Shown here: one piece after another, positions 25,387-36,853 of the stretch
Layout of the letters: every line of letters begins with the position of its first letter
How positions within the stretch are numbered: the stretch's first letter is position 1
Source: Pterobdella sp. o SKG-2022
Lineage: Eukaryota > Annelida > Clitellata > Hirudinida > Piscicolidae
Reading direction: 5' to 3'
Assembly (NCBI GenBank): GCA_964035795.1
Contig: OZ038322.1
Coordinates: forward strand, 14,989,447-15,053,446
DNA: 64,000 bases
Translations under genes and position numbers: made by a program
The notes under the pieces: model-generated
The model's database searches: none
Told to the model about the DNA's origin: nothing
The model's input: only the letters and a program-made list of their open reading frames with translations

Positions 25387-26160
25387 TCATTTTTTTTCTT
25401 TTTTCAACTTTTTCTTTTCTAAATATTTCCTTTCTTTCAATTCTTTTTTTTCTAGTTTTTTTTCTTCTTTCATTTTGGCCGCTTTTAACTTTTTTTCTTC
25501 TTTAGTTTTCTTTTTTTCTAATTTTTCGATTTTTTTCTTCTCTTTCAATAGTTCTTTTTCAGCTTTTTTTTGGTTTTTCAGTTTTTCTTTTTCTAGTTTT
25601 ACTTTTTTTTTCTCTGTTTTGTCAGGATTAATTACTTTAGTTCCATTTTTGGAGCTAGCAACCTCTTGCTTCACTCCATCCCCCTGGTTCCCTTCATCCC
25701 TTTTCATCTCTTCATTCTCAGCTACTCCCATTTTCTCTTTTGATAAAACGTAATTTTTTTTCATTGCTTCATCTTTTTCTTTCATTACTTCAGCTTTTTT
25801 TTGATCTAATTCATTAGTGGTTAGCTCATTTTTACGCAAATCCCACTCTTGGTTATAATTATAATCATCAAGCGGCCCCGTTTTTTTCCGAGTCATGCAA
25901 CAAAACTTGTGACCTAGTTCATTGTCCATTTCTATTCTAACCTTGAAAAGTTCAATCTGGAAGAGTTCTTTCATTTTGCTTTTTGGAATATGATACACGG
26001 CACTATTTCTTTTCAAAATTTTCATACCTGTTGGGTTGTACGTTATGTATGACATAAACAAATTAATATAAAATTGTGCACACGCCAACATGCAGTAATC
26101 AACGGTTCTCTGGCTTGTAGACTGCCCTATCTCACAATGGCATTTTAAGCACTTTATACT
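25387..26160 (-). CDS. Lysine-rich protein exon of unknown function
   Basis: An open frame of about 258 codons ending in TGA at 25389-25387. The first roughly 110 residues look like a folded domain with paired cysteines (CLKCHC, HKFCCM) and a KMKELFQIELFKVRIEMD stretch. The remainder is a long Lys/Glu-rich, probably helical tail. No ATG opens the frame; a TGA precedes it and an acceptor-like TGTATATAG sits just before TATAAAGTGC. It is therefore more likely a 3' exon than a whole gene. It lies downstream, on the same strand, of the partial SKI3 paralogue and could be that gene's last exon, but the phase seen (2) does not match the last paralogue exon I resolve (phase 1), so an exon between would be needed. 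Family not recognised. Confidence 0.5.
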   Translation of the reverse strand, partial: SIKCLKCHCEIGQSTSQRTVDYCMLACAQFYINLFMSYITYNPTGMKILKRNSAVYHIPKSKMKELFQIELFKVRIEMDNELGHKFCCMTRKKTGPLDDYNYNQEWDLRKNELTTNELDQKKAEVMKEKDEAMKKNYVLSKEKMGVAENEEMKRDEGNQGDGVKQEVASSKNGTKVINPDKTEKKKVKLEKEKLKNQKKAEKELLKEKKKIEKLEKKKTKEEKKLKAAKMKEEKKLEKKELKERKYLEKKKLKKEKK

Positions 26161-26736
26161 ATATACAGGCAAAACTGTTTTCGATCAAGTGTACCTTGAA
26201 CTCTCTCAACTAAATTAACCCTAATTAAAAAGAGAATTCTAAAAGAATAATTTACGATTTTTATTATAGTGATATTTAATACACGGAGTTTCAAAATCTC
26301 TGAATCTTGAAATCGACACTAATTTTTTAGACTTGAAATTATTCTATAAAAATTGTTTTAGACCATAGTCCTTATAGCTCAACTAAGGTCGACATGATAA
26401 TGAAATGAAAAAAGCTATTATTAATAAGAACCGTCAGTGATGGAAGAAAGAGCCAAGCAAAAGAAATTGCACAAAAGACAGAGTTTAGCCAGAAGGAGGT
26501 AGGCGATGACAAGGTGGGGTCTTTCATTAAGTACTGGTGGTTGGGAGTGAGGTAAGTGAGTTGGTGAAGGGGTAGTTGGTTAGTGGTTAAATTGAGTAGA
26601 ATGGGTGAGTTAACAAAATTTATAAATTAATTTTTTGAATATATTAAAAATTTTAAAATTAGGAACTTAAAGATATTGAAGTAATGGATGAAAGATGAAA
26701 GAATTTTTTATAAGTTTCGAAACTTGATATTCACCT

Positions 26737-29118
26737 TCTAGAATCTTATCAACTTGCCGAAGTCTTTCATTCGTGAAGCATTTATACAACTTCAGTATTG
26801 GATTTTTTTTAGGCAAGCAATTTATATAAGCTTTTGATAACTCGTTCTTGTACCCTGCAAGTGTTTAGTGCTGTTTCAAAAACGTTAATACAAAGAGGCA
26901 TGTTTTTATTTTGTGTGAGATGAGCAAGGAAAAACAACTCAAAAGTAACTTTGTGTTTGTCTCTTACAATTGTGTTTTTAAGGCTACTCTCTTTCATAAA
27001 AATCTCTTTTTACTTTAATGCAGGCATGTTACAAACTTATCGCATCTTTTGCTCACGATCGCTTTTTTAAACCGTGTCTTATAATTCATCCTACAATAAT
27101 ATTTGTTGTTATAGAGTTTTATTTCAATGATTATTTCATGACTAAATAGATAGTAAGCCGAAGTGTTGGACTGAACCCAAATGTACCGAGATCGATTCTC
27201 GGTCTGTCAAAATATAGAAAAAATTTTTAACATTGTTTCTTCAATACTGTTAATCGGGCTTGAAAATCCAAAACTAGAGTGAGTTCCCATTGTTTTGATA
27301 AACGTATGTAGTTTGGCGTACATGTAGGTTTCCATACATATTAAGCATATACAAACTAGGGTAGGTTTCCACGTAAATGATGAGAACCCTTTCAGCGTTG
27401 AAGACACATAGAGGTGTTGGGCATTTTTGCGTGGCCAGCTTCCACAACAACTCTGTTTCTTTGCACTTTAATTTTATTTCGATATTTTTAAATTTAATGT
27501 CTTTATTAAAAATTTTTGGTTATAATAAAAAACCCGATCAAAATGAAAAAAACTTAGAATATGTAAAGAAATACTTTGCTTTTGAGTTTGAAGAAGACCT
27601 TCCATGCTAGTTCCCTGGTTTTTGTGTCTGACATTTCATCCTTCAAAAGGTATTCGCTGTACTTTTCGATCTTGTACCAGGGTATTTTAATTTTATTTAT
27701 GTCGTTATTACACATATTCAACATAATATTGGTTTTGTATTTTGTTGAATTTCAACTTCACAATGCTGAAATTAACGTAGAAAATATTTTTTCAAAGCAC
27801 AAATTTATCTAAAAGTTGCATTATTTTCAATTTTTACCAAAAGAAAAATCTAGAAAAAGAAAAAATTTTTTTTCGAAATTTCAATTTATCTCACACCCTC
27901 TTGTTGAGATCTTCATTTTCAAACCAAATATTGGCGCCATGCACTGAGTTTACAAACTCAAAGATGAGAGTGTGCTTGGAGTAAGGACTCCTTTGTTCGA
28001 AAGATGGGTCCATCAGGACAAGAGATGATGAAAGGAAGACTCCTTTGGCATCTCTCGCTTTTTTGAAGGTATTCATGAATGTCTCTGTTACCTCACGCCT
28101 CCTCTCTGGCTTACTGTAGTTTGGAAGTGTGGAAAGATTGTGGTGTAGAAGTGTGGTGGGGGAATGTGGTGTGGAGATTGTGGAAAAAAGATGTGAGTGA
28201 GCGATGGGATATCGTTTTACCGTTTTAGGGATGAGCGTTTGTGAGAAAATTTTTGAGAAAGTTTGAGCAATATTAATCTAAAAACTAACTCTCAATCATA
28301 ACAAAACCACCTACTCGAGAAAGAGCTCTTGCAGCGTAAGTAAGAATTCCCTGAAGTATTTCATCTCACACACCATTTGTTTCCAGTGTTTCTCAAAAAG
28401 AGTTGCAATGCCCTTCCATGTTTGTGATTAGTTATTTAACCATTTTAAAGAATTTTATAAATTAAAAAATCATTATCAACCATACTTTAATTCAAAGTTA
28501 TGCAAAGATATTTTTTATAAACGATGAAAGCATATTGTTTATCGTTTATAGTGCTTCGAGTCTTTGAATGGAAAGGGATGGAACGCGAACTATTCAGTGG
28601 GCTTGAAAAATCGCTGTTTGCTATTTTCCCCCATATAAATAAAAATTCAAAAACAAAAAATTTAGTTTTTAAAATTACCCGGAGTGAATTCTATGAAAGA
28701 TTTTCAACATATTTCGGGCTGGTTTATCAAAAGCATTTTATTTTTTCTCGGATCTTTCAAGCTTAGATTCATGTCAAAAAAACGTGTTTGATTCAGTATT
28801 TACAGTTATTTCAAAACGTTGAAATATAAGAAGGCTGACACCTCGTAGGCAGTGAGTTTTTTCGAGTCCAGCTGCAAGGCCTGCTTGTAGTGTTTCAGTG
28901 CTACTATGGGTTGTCCTTTTTCACAATAACATGCTCCCATGTATACATTGGCTACGTAATTATCACTAACCGATAGGATTTCCTGCAATCATGCAAGACT
29001 ATATTTGTGTTAAAATTGGTTACAAAATTGCAGTTACTTCACATTCTTTGATTGTTTCTTCAATGTCACCAGCTATAAATTTTTTTCTTATTTTGTTTTC
29101 TAACTTTAAAAAATCCAT
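26737..29118 (-). pseudogene. Partial SKI3/TTC37 paralogue (5' duplication), truncated
   Basis: Exons 29118-29038 (ATG, 27 codons), 28982-28842, 28412-28315, 28113-27897, then segments near 27680-27575, 27475-27365 and 26858-26737. Exons 2 and 3 are 141 and 98 bp, exactly the lengths of SKI3 exons 2 and 3, and the phases match (0, 0, 2, 0). Proteins align exon by exon: NVYMGACYCEKGQPIVALKH with HVFLGASYVNLDDCLSGLKH; GIATLFEKHWK with GVCKLFEKFGK; LLWKLATQKCP with ELWKLATEKCP; FNAERVLIIYVETY with FNAEKALLIYMETY. Similarity fades after 26500 (HLVIAYLLLAKL recalls SLVVSYLLLSRL). No stop breaks the resolved exons, so it may still make an N-terminal SKI3-like TPR protein. The labels pseudogene and truncated gene are both possible. 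Confidence 0.7.
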
Positions 29119-29357
29119 TGCTTAATTAAAATTCCCACAATGATGTTATCGAAAATAAGGATGTTTCAAAATTATATTTGTTTACGTTTGAATTAGTCAA
29201 CATTTTGATATCTTACTTTTGATAAAAAAGCATAATTAAAAATGTTTTAAAAAAATTAATTTTTTGATTATAAAAGGAACCTGTGTTTTAACGATTCGGC
29301 ATTGCCATTTCTTTTTCCATCATATTGTAATATCGTCATAGCGTAAGTTTTAAAGCG
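29119..29357. promoter_or_regulatory. Putative bidirectional promoter (SKI3 paralogue / eIF2-gamma)
   Basis: Only 239 bp separate the two divergent ATGs. The region is AT-rich; no named element is clear. Its role as a shared promoter follows from the head-to-head geometry. Confidence 0.5.
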
Positions 29358-32300
29358 ATGTCTACACCTCTCGACTCAAAAGCCAGTCATTTGGCTAAAC
29401 AGGATTTATCAAAATTAGTTAGTTCACCGATTTTAAGTTTTATGTTATTAAATGTTAAAAATTTTGAAATGATGCAAAAGACATATTGAAGTGCGTGTTC
29501 TCATAGATTTTCCGGGTCTCTTATTTACAGAAATTTTTAATGATTTATTCAGAAAATTGAAGAACTCAATCCTTTAACTCCAGAAGTTATAAGTAGACAA
29601 GCGACAATCAATATAGGTTAGTTTTAACTCACAAAATAATTAATAGTTTTGAAAAATCAATTATTTCAGAAATTTCAAATGTTTTTAGTAATGTATTTAT
29701 TCAATTTTTGTTTCTTCCTTTTTTTCTGTTTTGTACTTTTTCTCTAGCTCCATCAAGACTTCATTTCCTTTAATGGCATATTTTTTCAGTATTCATGCAT
29801 GGTCTTTATGTGTCTTACCACTGAACACATTGAGGAGCCTTTTTGTTAGAGGTAGGTTTGGTCTGTGAATAAGGTAGCCCAATTAGCTCCACCTTAATTT
29901 TCTTATTAGTTTTTGGGTCTCTCCTATTTTGGTTCCAACATATCTTTCTCTCATTTTTTTCTCAAAAACCTTTAGGCTTTTTAAAACACTTTTTGAAACC
30001 TTCTAAGTTTGACATTTATATATCAAAATTTATCTTACATGGATTTTTTATTTATTTTTTTACAATTTTTAATGAATCACGAATCTCTTCCACCACATTT
30101 TAACTGGAACCCATTTGCAGGTACCATTGGACATGTGGCCCATGGAAAGTCTACTCTAGTCAAGGCTATCTCAGGAGTACAAGTCAGTTTCAAAATACCT
30201 TACACCAATTATAAATTATATGAAACTTGAAGTTGTTATTCAATGATCCAACATCATGAACCAGACTGTCAGGTTTAAGAATGAGTTGGAGAGGAACATC
30301 ACGATCAAGTTGGGGTACGCCAATGCCAAGGTGTGTGAGGGTTGATTATTTTGAATTAATATCAACATTTTCAATTTTTATTTTGCTACAAAACTTCTAT
30401 GTTTCAAATTAGTTTATTTCTTTTTATCATTTTTCTAAGATTTAATACATTTAAAATTTTTTGTAAAATACATTGGACAATAGTTTTTAAAAACATTGTA
30501 TCTTTTTTTTCAATAATATTGAATTTTATATGACTTATTCAAAATATGAGGAATTTTTAAATACACATTTATTCAAAAAATAAGCTAAAATTTTGATGAA
30601 AAAACTATCATAATTCATTTTTTAAATTTATAGTATATTTAAAAAATAATAGTTGTTTCGATAAACTCTTTATAATATTTTACAATTATTAAAATTAATC
30701 ATTTACTTTGCGAGTAATATTTCAAATTTTCAAACTTGATATCTTGCTTGCTTTTTCTAATACTTTACAGAATCATATTCTGAGCAAGTATACATTATCG
30801 AATTACTGTATATGTGAAGTTTTCAACTTAATATTACTTTAAATCTTTTTTATTTCCTGCCACACTTTTTTTGGATACTTTATTGATTGAATAAAAGAAT
30901 ATAAATTGGTAAAAAAAACATTTTGAATTGAAAAAAAAATCCATTAGCCTTACCAAAATTTTATCATAAGTTCTAGTTAATTTTTTAAATAAAGGTTTTT
31001 TTTATTGTTCATATTTGGATAAATCGCTTAACATTCAATTATAAAAGTTTCTGATTAGTTAGCTGCTTAATAAATTAACAAACTCATCTCTTTTATAATG
31101 TCATATCTGAGTAATATTTAAGAACACTAATTAGTTTAATAAAATATGAAGCTTTTCATTATCAACATAACATTTTCAAGTAATGTCATATCTGTTCAAT
31201 AATGACAAAAACATCAAAATTAACACGTTGTTTTTTAAACAATAGCATGTAGATAGATGCTAAAAACATGTATTATACAAAATTGAGGCTAATAATTCAT
31301 AAAATATGCTAAAGGGGGAATCAACTTAATAAATGGTTCTAAGTTACGTTAAGTACTTGATTTTTAGTGAAAATTTAAGTCCATAATCTTGATATCATTT
31401 TATTTAGAATTTTTCATTACCTATTTTTAAAACATCCACTGTTTTCATACACCTAAAACCTCAACCTATCCGCCATGCAAGCACTTTTCACTCAAGCTGA
31501 CCACCCCCAGATATACAAATGTGACGACCCAGCAGTGAAGAGACCACTGTGTTACACCTCACGAGGAAGCAGTCATCCTGATGAGTTTCCATGTGAGTTG
31601 TCCAACAAGGGCAAGTTCAAAGTCGTCAGGTTTGTGTTTGAGATGGGGGGGGGGAGGGGGGTTATTTCATTTAAGGATTGTTTTTTTTAAATAATATTTC
31701 TTCAATTTTTTTTATGTACTTTGAACTCTAACAGTATAAATCATTAAAACGTTGAACCTCTCAAAACTTCCACAGACATGTGTCCTTTGTGGACTGCCCT
31801 GGTCACGACATCCTCATGGCCACCATGTTAAACGGGGCTGCTGTCATGGATGCTGCCCTGCTTATCATTGGTCAGTCTGTTTATTTTTTCATACTGGTTG
31901 TTTTTGTTACTTTTTTTTCCAATTGATAGGATGGGATCATGTTAATTATATATATATATATGTTTACTCTTCTTGAGGTTTCAAGGATTCTTATTAATTA
32001 CTTCAGCCATGATATTTATATGCTTATCTAGTATTCATTAAAGTGTTGAATCTTACTGCGTTTATCAGACTTGTTCATCATCTGTTGATTTTGTTCAAAT
32101 TTCTGAGCTTATGTCATCATCTTATATTGTCAAAAATGACATCTCAAACACCAACTGCCTCCCTCAGCTGGCAATGAATCATGTCCGCAGCCTCAAACCT
32201 CAGAGCACTTGGCAGCCATAGAGATCATGCAGTTGAAGAACATCATCATCATTCAAAACAAGATCGACCTGGTTGATGCCAACCAGGCCATGGACCACCA

Positions 32301-34317
32301 TGAGCAGATCCTCAGATTCGTGCAAGGTCGGTAGTGGTATGGGGGTGGTTGGGCGTCAAGTGTTGACAAGGGTGATAGATTGAATTTATTTGTGTATATT
32401 TCTATTATAAACATCATGAGTCAATGTGTTACAGATGTAGGGTTAATGGTGGTATTGACGTTTTCGTTTCATGCATGTTTTGATATTTCTTAATTGTGGT
32501 AAGCTATATGGTGAATGTAATGTAATGTAATTCGGTATTTATAAAGCGCTTTTCCTTATAGATCAAAGCGCTTGCTACAAATTTAATGCAGTGAAAACAC
32601 ACTGTGGAACAAGTGCTAATTGTGAAACTTGTACTTGATTTAAATTACCAAAGACCTAAATAAAAAAGACGCCATATTCATAGTTTTTCATACAAAATTC
32701 TTTTACACAAGCAAAACAACTCTCTCACCTGACACACAGGGACAGTGGCAGAGGGAGCTCCAATCATCCCAATCACTGCACAACTCAAGTACAACATCAA
32801 CTATGTGTGTGAACACATCACCAAGAAAATTCCCATCCCTCTCCGAGATTTCACCTCTGAACCTCGCCTCATTGGTCTGTTGTGAGCTCTTTTATTGTTT
32901 GATTGGCTATTATTAGGAATATTGATTGGTTGATGGATATGAAGCATAGAATAGACAAAATGAACCCAAGCTGTATAACAAAAACTTCCATGCCACCACA
33001 GTGATCAGATCTTTCGACGTAAACAAGCCAGGAGTGGAGAAGAAGGACTTGAAGGGAGGAGTGGCAGGAGGAAGTATCTTGAAGGGGGTGTTGAAGGTTG
33101 GTCAGGAGGTGGAAGTTAGACCTGGTATCGTCTCCAAAGATGCTTCAGGTACCTTATTTAATAATTGTTTTATAATAATGTTTAAATTATTATTAGTTCA
33201 TTAGTCATTTATACTGAATGCCATTAAACTTCTTTAAAACCTCACGGGAGTTATATGTGGTTAGTACTATTAAGAAGCAGTTAAGGCTTTGTTATTCAAA
33301 CTTGATATCCTCATTTTAACATAGGTAATTACTGTTATATGTTATAACCGATTCTTTTATATTTGGTTACTAATGATTTAACTGAACATTAAGATAACTC
33401 ATCATTGCTTGGGAATGCAGGCAAGGTAACGTGCAAGCCGATCTTCTCGAGGATCGTGTCATTGTTTGCTGAACAAAATGACCTTCAATATGCCGTGCCT
33501 GGTGGCCTCATCGGTTTGTATCTTATTCCACTTTTAAACATTATGTTTTTTATCATTTTGATCCTCTTTATAACTTATTTTATGTCAAATCAAACATTAA
33601 AAACTTCACATTGTGTTAGTGATCTTATGTAAAAGAGAGAAACTTGTTCAATTGGAATGATGATGAGCCATTTTCTATAGGCCAATAGGCGGAATAGGAA
33701 TTAATAATGATCATAACAGTGATGATAATGATGATCAACCATGAAAGGTGTGGGCACCAAGATTGACCCGACACTGTGCAGGGCAGACAGGCTGGTTGGT
33801 CAAATGCTGGGTACAGTTGGCAACTTGCCCAGTATCTACGTGGAGTTTGAGATCTCATATTTCTTGCTCAGAAGACTTCTTGGAGTGAGAACCGAGGGTG
33901 ACAAGAAAGCCGCCAAGGTTCGGGTTCCATTTTGTTTGAGGAGCTTGTATCGCAGTTTAATTTAGTCGTTTATAAGGTATAGTTATTAACAACGATTACG
34001 TACCATACACATCACATCTTAATATGTTGTTCATGATACTTAATTTTCAATAAATCACCTACATAGCACTTTGAACACCAACACAGATCCAAAACTTATC
34101 GAAGGGGGAGGTTTTGATGGTGAACATTGGCTCACTCTCGAGTGGAGGGAGGGTTCTGGCAGTGAAGAAGGATTTGGCCAAAATTGGACTGATGAACCCG
34201 GTGTGTGCAGACTTGGGAGAGAAGATCGCTTTGAGCAGGAGAGTGGAGAAACATTGGAGGCTGATTGGGTGGGGCCAAATCCGCAGAGGTGTTCCCGTCC
34301 CTCCCCTCTGCACATAA
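29358..34317 (+). CDS. EIF2S3: eIF2 subunit gamma (translation initiation factor 2, GTPase subunit), 12 exons
   Basis: Exons 29358-29417, 29553-29616, 30121-30182, 30265-30330, 31511-31629, 31776-31870, 32168-32326, 32740-32874, 33002-33148, 33421-33513, 33748-33917, 34087-34317. All splice phases close and give 1,401 nt, 466 residues, against about 472 in vertebrates. G1 is [10 protein letters not shown]3 is DCPGHD, G4 is NKID and the G5 region is TAQLKYN. The cysteine/zinc-ribbon-like insert lies in exon 5. Domains II and III contain [34 protein letters not shown] and [12 protein letters not shown]. The C-terminus WGQIRRGV is intact. The factor carries Met-tRNAi to the 40S subunit in the cytosol. 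Introns 4-5 (1.2 kb) hold repeat fragments. Identity is firm. Confidence 0.97.
32521..32600. repeat. Dispersed repeat fragment with AAAGCGCTT motif
   Basis: TATTTATAAAGCGCTTTTCC followed by ATCAAAGCGCTTGC, in an eIF2-gamma intron. To my recollection this motif pair is common in repeats of marine invertebrates. Only one copy is seen here. Confidence 0.35.
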
Positions 34318-34504
34318 AAATACTTATTCTTTTTTCAATATTTTTTTAGATTTTTTTCTCAATTTTCTGCCGTTTTATTTATCAAATTTTAAACCATTAA
34401 TGAATTTCAATTTGTTTGGATTTAATATGAATTGAAATTTTTTAAATATTTGGATTGCGTCAAATATTTAGTAACGTTATAAAAACAAATTTGTTTCATT
34501 TGTC

Positions 34505-35343
34505 ATGGAAAGTATCGAAAAATCACTCGAAAATCCTGAAATCGAGATTTCGTATAACTGGACTGGATTCAAGCGTGAAGAAATTGAGGATGAAAAAAGA
34601 GATGAGTTGGAGGCGGGTATAGAAGTGGTTGTGAAGGCATTGGCGTACCTGGAAAATGATCTGGTTGTTGTATCGAATAAGATCAAGGGTTATAAAGAAG
34701 AGCAGCAAAAGCTCCAAGAGAAGGTCATATCTTTCAAAACTGTTCGTTTTAAATGATTTGTTGCGCTTTTAATACTAGACTCAATTACATTTAGTTTTTT
34801 AAAATAAAATTCAAATTTGCAAAGGTAAAAGATAAGTCATCTCTGACATTGTACCACGGAGAGCTTTCGAATATAACATCGTCCTTCAACACATCGCAAG
34901 TGCAGTACATGAACTTAATTTCTGCGTGGAACAGAGCCAAAAGTGTGATACATCAGATTGAAAAGTCTACAAAAAAAAATGATTTAACTAAATATAAAGA
35001 TAAGTTTGAAAAACTTCGACCAGATTTGAACGAAATGCTGTCTCGGGTGAACCAGTATCAAATGGCTCTGATACAAACGAGGAAAATGATGCTGGATTTG
35101 TCGAAAGATGACGAAAGAATGATATTGTTCAGAGATTTAGAAAGTTTGGAACTTGAGAAAAACCCCGAGGATAAACCAAAAGCTAGAACATCTACCGAAA
35201 AAAGTGTCGGAAATCAACCTTCGGATAAAAAAGCAAGCGAGGTTTCCAAAAACAAAAATTTTTCAAATTCAACATTGCCTTTAGATAAAAAAAAATTAGC
35301 TAAAAAGATAAAATCTAAAAGCAAAAAAAGTTTTGAAATCTAA
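34505..35343 (+). CDS. Coiled-coil protein, 245 residues, unknown function, two exons
   Basis: Exon 34505-34723 (ATG, 73 codons), GT-AG intron, then exon 34825-35343 ending in TAA. Residues about 20-75 and 90-165 are charged, leucine-spaced helices predicted by eye to be coiled coils. The tail from about residue 175 is rich in Lys, Ser and Asn with KKKLAKKIKSKSKKS near the end, which could be a nuclear-localisation or nucleic-acid-contact signal. No TM segment or signal peptide. I do not recognise the family. Composition and intron phase look like a genuine gene. The start lies 187 bp after the eIF2-gamma stop on the same strand. Confidence 0.8.
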
Positions 35344-36853
35344 ATATCTGAGTGAAATTGCTTTGAGAGATTTATAATTTAAAATTACAGTTAAAAAACT
35401 TCTATTTATAGTTTTGATTTAAAAGCAGTTAATTGAAAGTTATTTAAAAATAAAATCATGTTTTTGAAATGCTTCAAAAGAAATTCTCATAAAATAATGA
35501 ATGTCTCATCTATGCACGCATTGAGCATTTGAAATATCAAAGTCGAAAGATTTTATCCTTATTTTTTTAGAGAAATAATAAAAATTAAAACTAAATTGTG
35601 ACAAATAAAAATAAAGACTTGTAGTGTACTTTTGTCAGTAAACGAGTGAATATCTAGTCACGATTTCGTTGCCACGTTCACTAAACGGTCACTCGCTCAC
35701 CAAACAAAAATTCAATTTCTCCGTTCTTCGACTGAACTTCTAATTAAAATTTTGCCAGAATGCAAGCTCAATGGATTTGAAGCAAAAATGTGGAAACTAA
35801 ATTTTAATACGTGGAATGCTTCAAGCCAGCCAAGTCTGACTTTATATAACTTACGCCACAGCTAACAATACAGGCTGTCACATTGTTTCAAAGACTATTA
35901 CCATGACAGATGATAGTTTGAAAATATCAAACTATTGAGCATTGTATAAAATGAAATAATAACAACAATAATCTGTATAAAAATTGAATAAAAGCAATAA
36001 GAATAAGGTGTATGTGTAAAATATTGCATTTATTGAAACTTGAATAGGTAGGTATGCATTGTTCAGGTGTGGCCATGTGACTCACATTTCAGGTAACATT
36101 CTCAAAGGCCCTCCACATTATCTCATAATAATGAGATAACTTAACTATTTATAATTAATTTGTTAAATTTTATGTGTCATGCTTGTTTGGTGTTTTTTGG
36201 TTTGGATTTTTTCTTGGCGTGTTCGATGTCACTGTCATGTGCCTGTCACTCAGATTGAAATTTATGTTGCTTGGAAAATTTTTGATCATAAGTTGCTTTT
36301 TTATATGACAAAAACAATCTTTTAAAATTGAATGAATAGAAAAGAATAAAATTTGGCAAAATAAGGTTATTCTTATGCTTGTATCGCAGAGAACTAAAAA
36401 TAGTTCTTTCTTATTCGGCGCACAAGACGGCAAAATATTCCAATATTGAGCTTGGCATCATTCAAAATTATTGGCTGGTTCTGCGCCGACTATGATAAAT
36501 GTATAAAACTTTATTTAGATGCAAATTGGCTTTTTATTTGTTTGTGATAGAGCCTTTGATAAGAGCTTTGCAAACTGTAAACGATGTAGACTGTAACGAC
36601 GCTTATTTATTGAGGCGTGCATAGGAGGTGCACTATCGATTTCTCTGCAAGCTGCCTGGATCGCAGCTGCAGTTGCATAGTCGAGTCTCTTCCTTTTGAA
36701 CGTTTGGAAGTTTTGTCGAAAGATTCTTCAAAATATAATATACAAGTTTCATTGTTGCAAAATATGGAATAATAGTTTTTGGTGAAAATAGAATATAAGA
36801 TAACGCACGTTTGCAAAATAAATTATTCAATTTTCCATTTGCTAAAGTAGAAA
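35344..36853. other. Intergenic gap
   Basis: AT-rich with no supported ORF. It holds a perfect hairpin at 36118-36139 (TTATCTCAT, loop AATA, ATGAGATAA). The 5' region of the claudin-like gene lies at its right end. Confidence 0.5.

Noticed and set aside
26809..26997. Minus-strand 62-codon ORF and an apparent frameshift at its end
   Set aside because: The frameshift disappears if the acceptor CTTGCAG at about 26859 is used. The downstream exon then reads cleanly as part of the SKI3 paralogue, so no frameshift needs to be invoked.
27140..27205. tRNA-like sequence (GCCGAAGTG..., GATCGATTCTCGG B-box-like)
   Set aside because: No acceptor stem or full cloverleaf can be closed. At most a tRNA-derived repeat relic.
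28524..28766. Plus-strand 80-codon ORF
   Set aside because: Lies in an intron of the minus-strand SKI3 paralogue, with no match or splice support.
34055..34315. Minus-strand frames of about 85 codons
   Set aside because: Shadows of the last eIF2-gamma exon.
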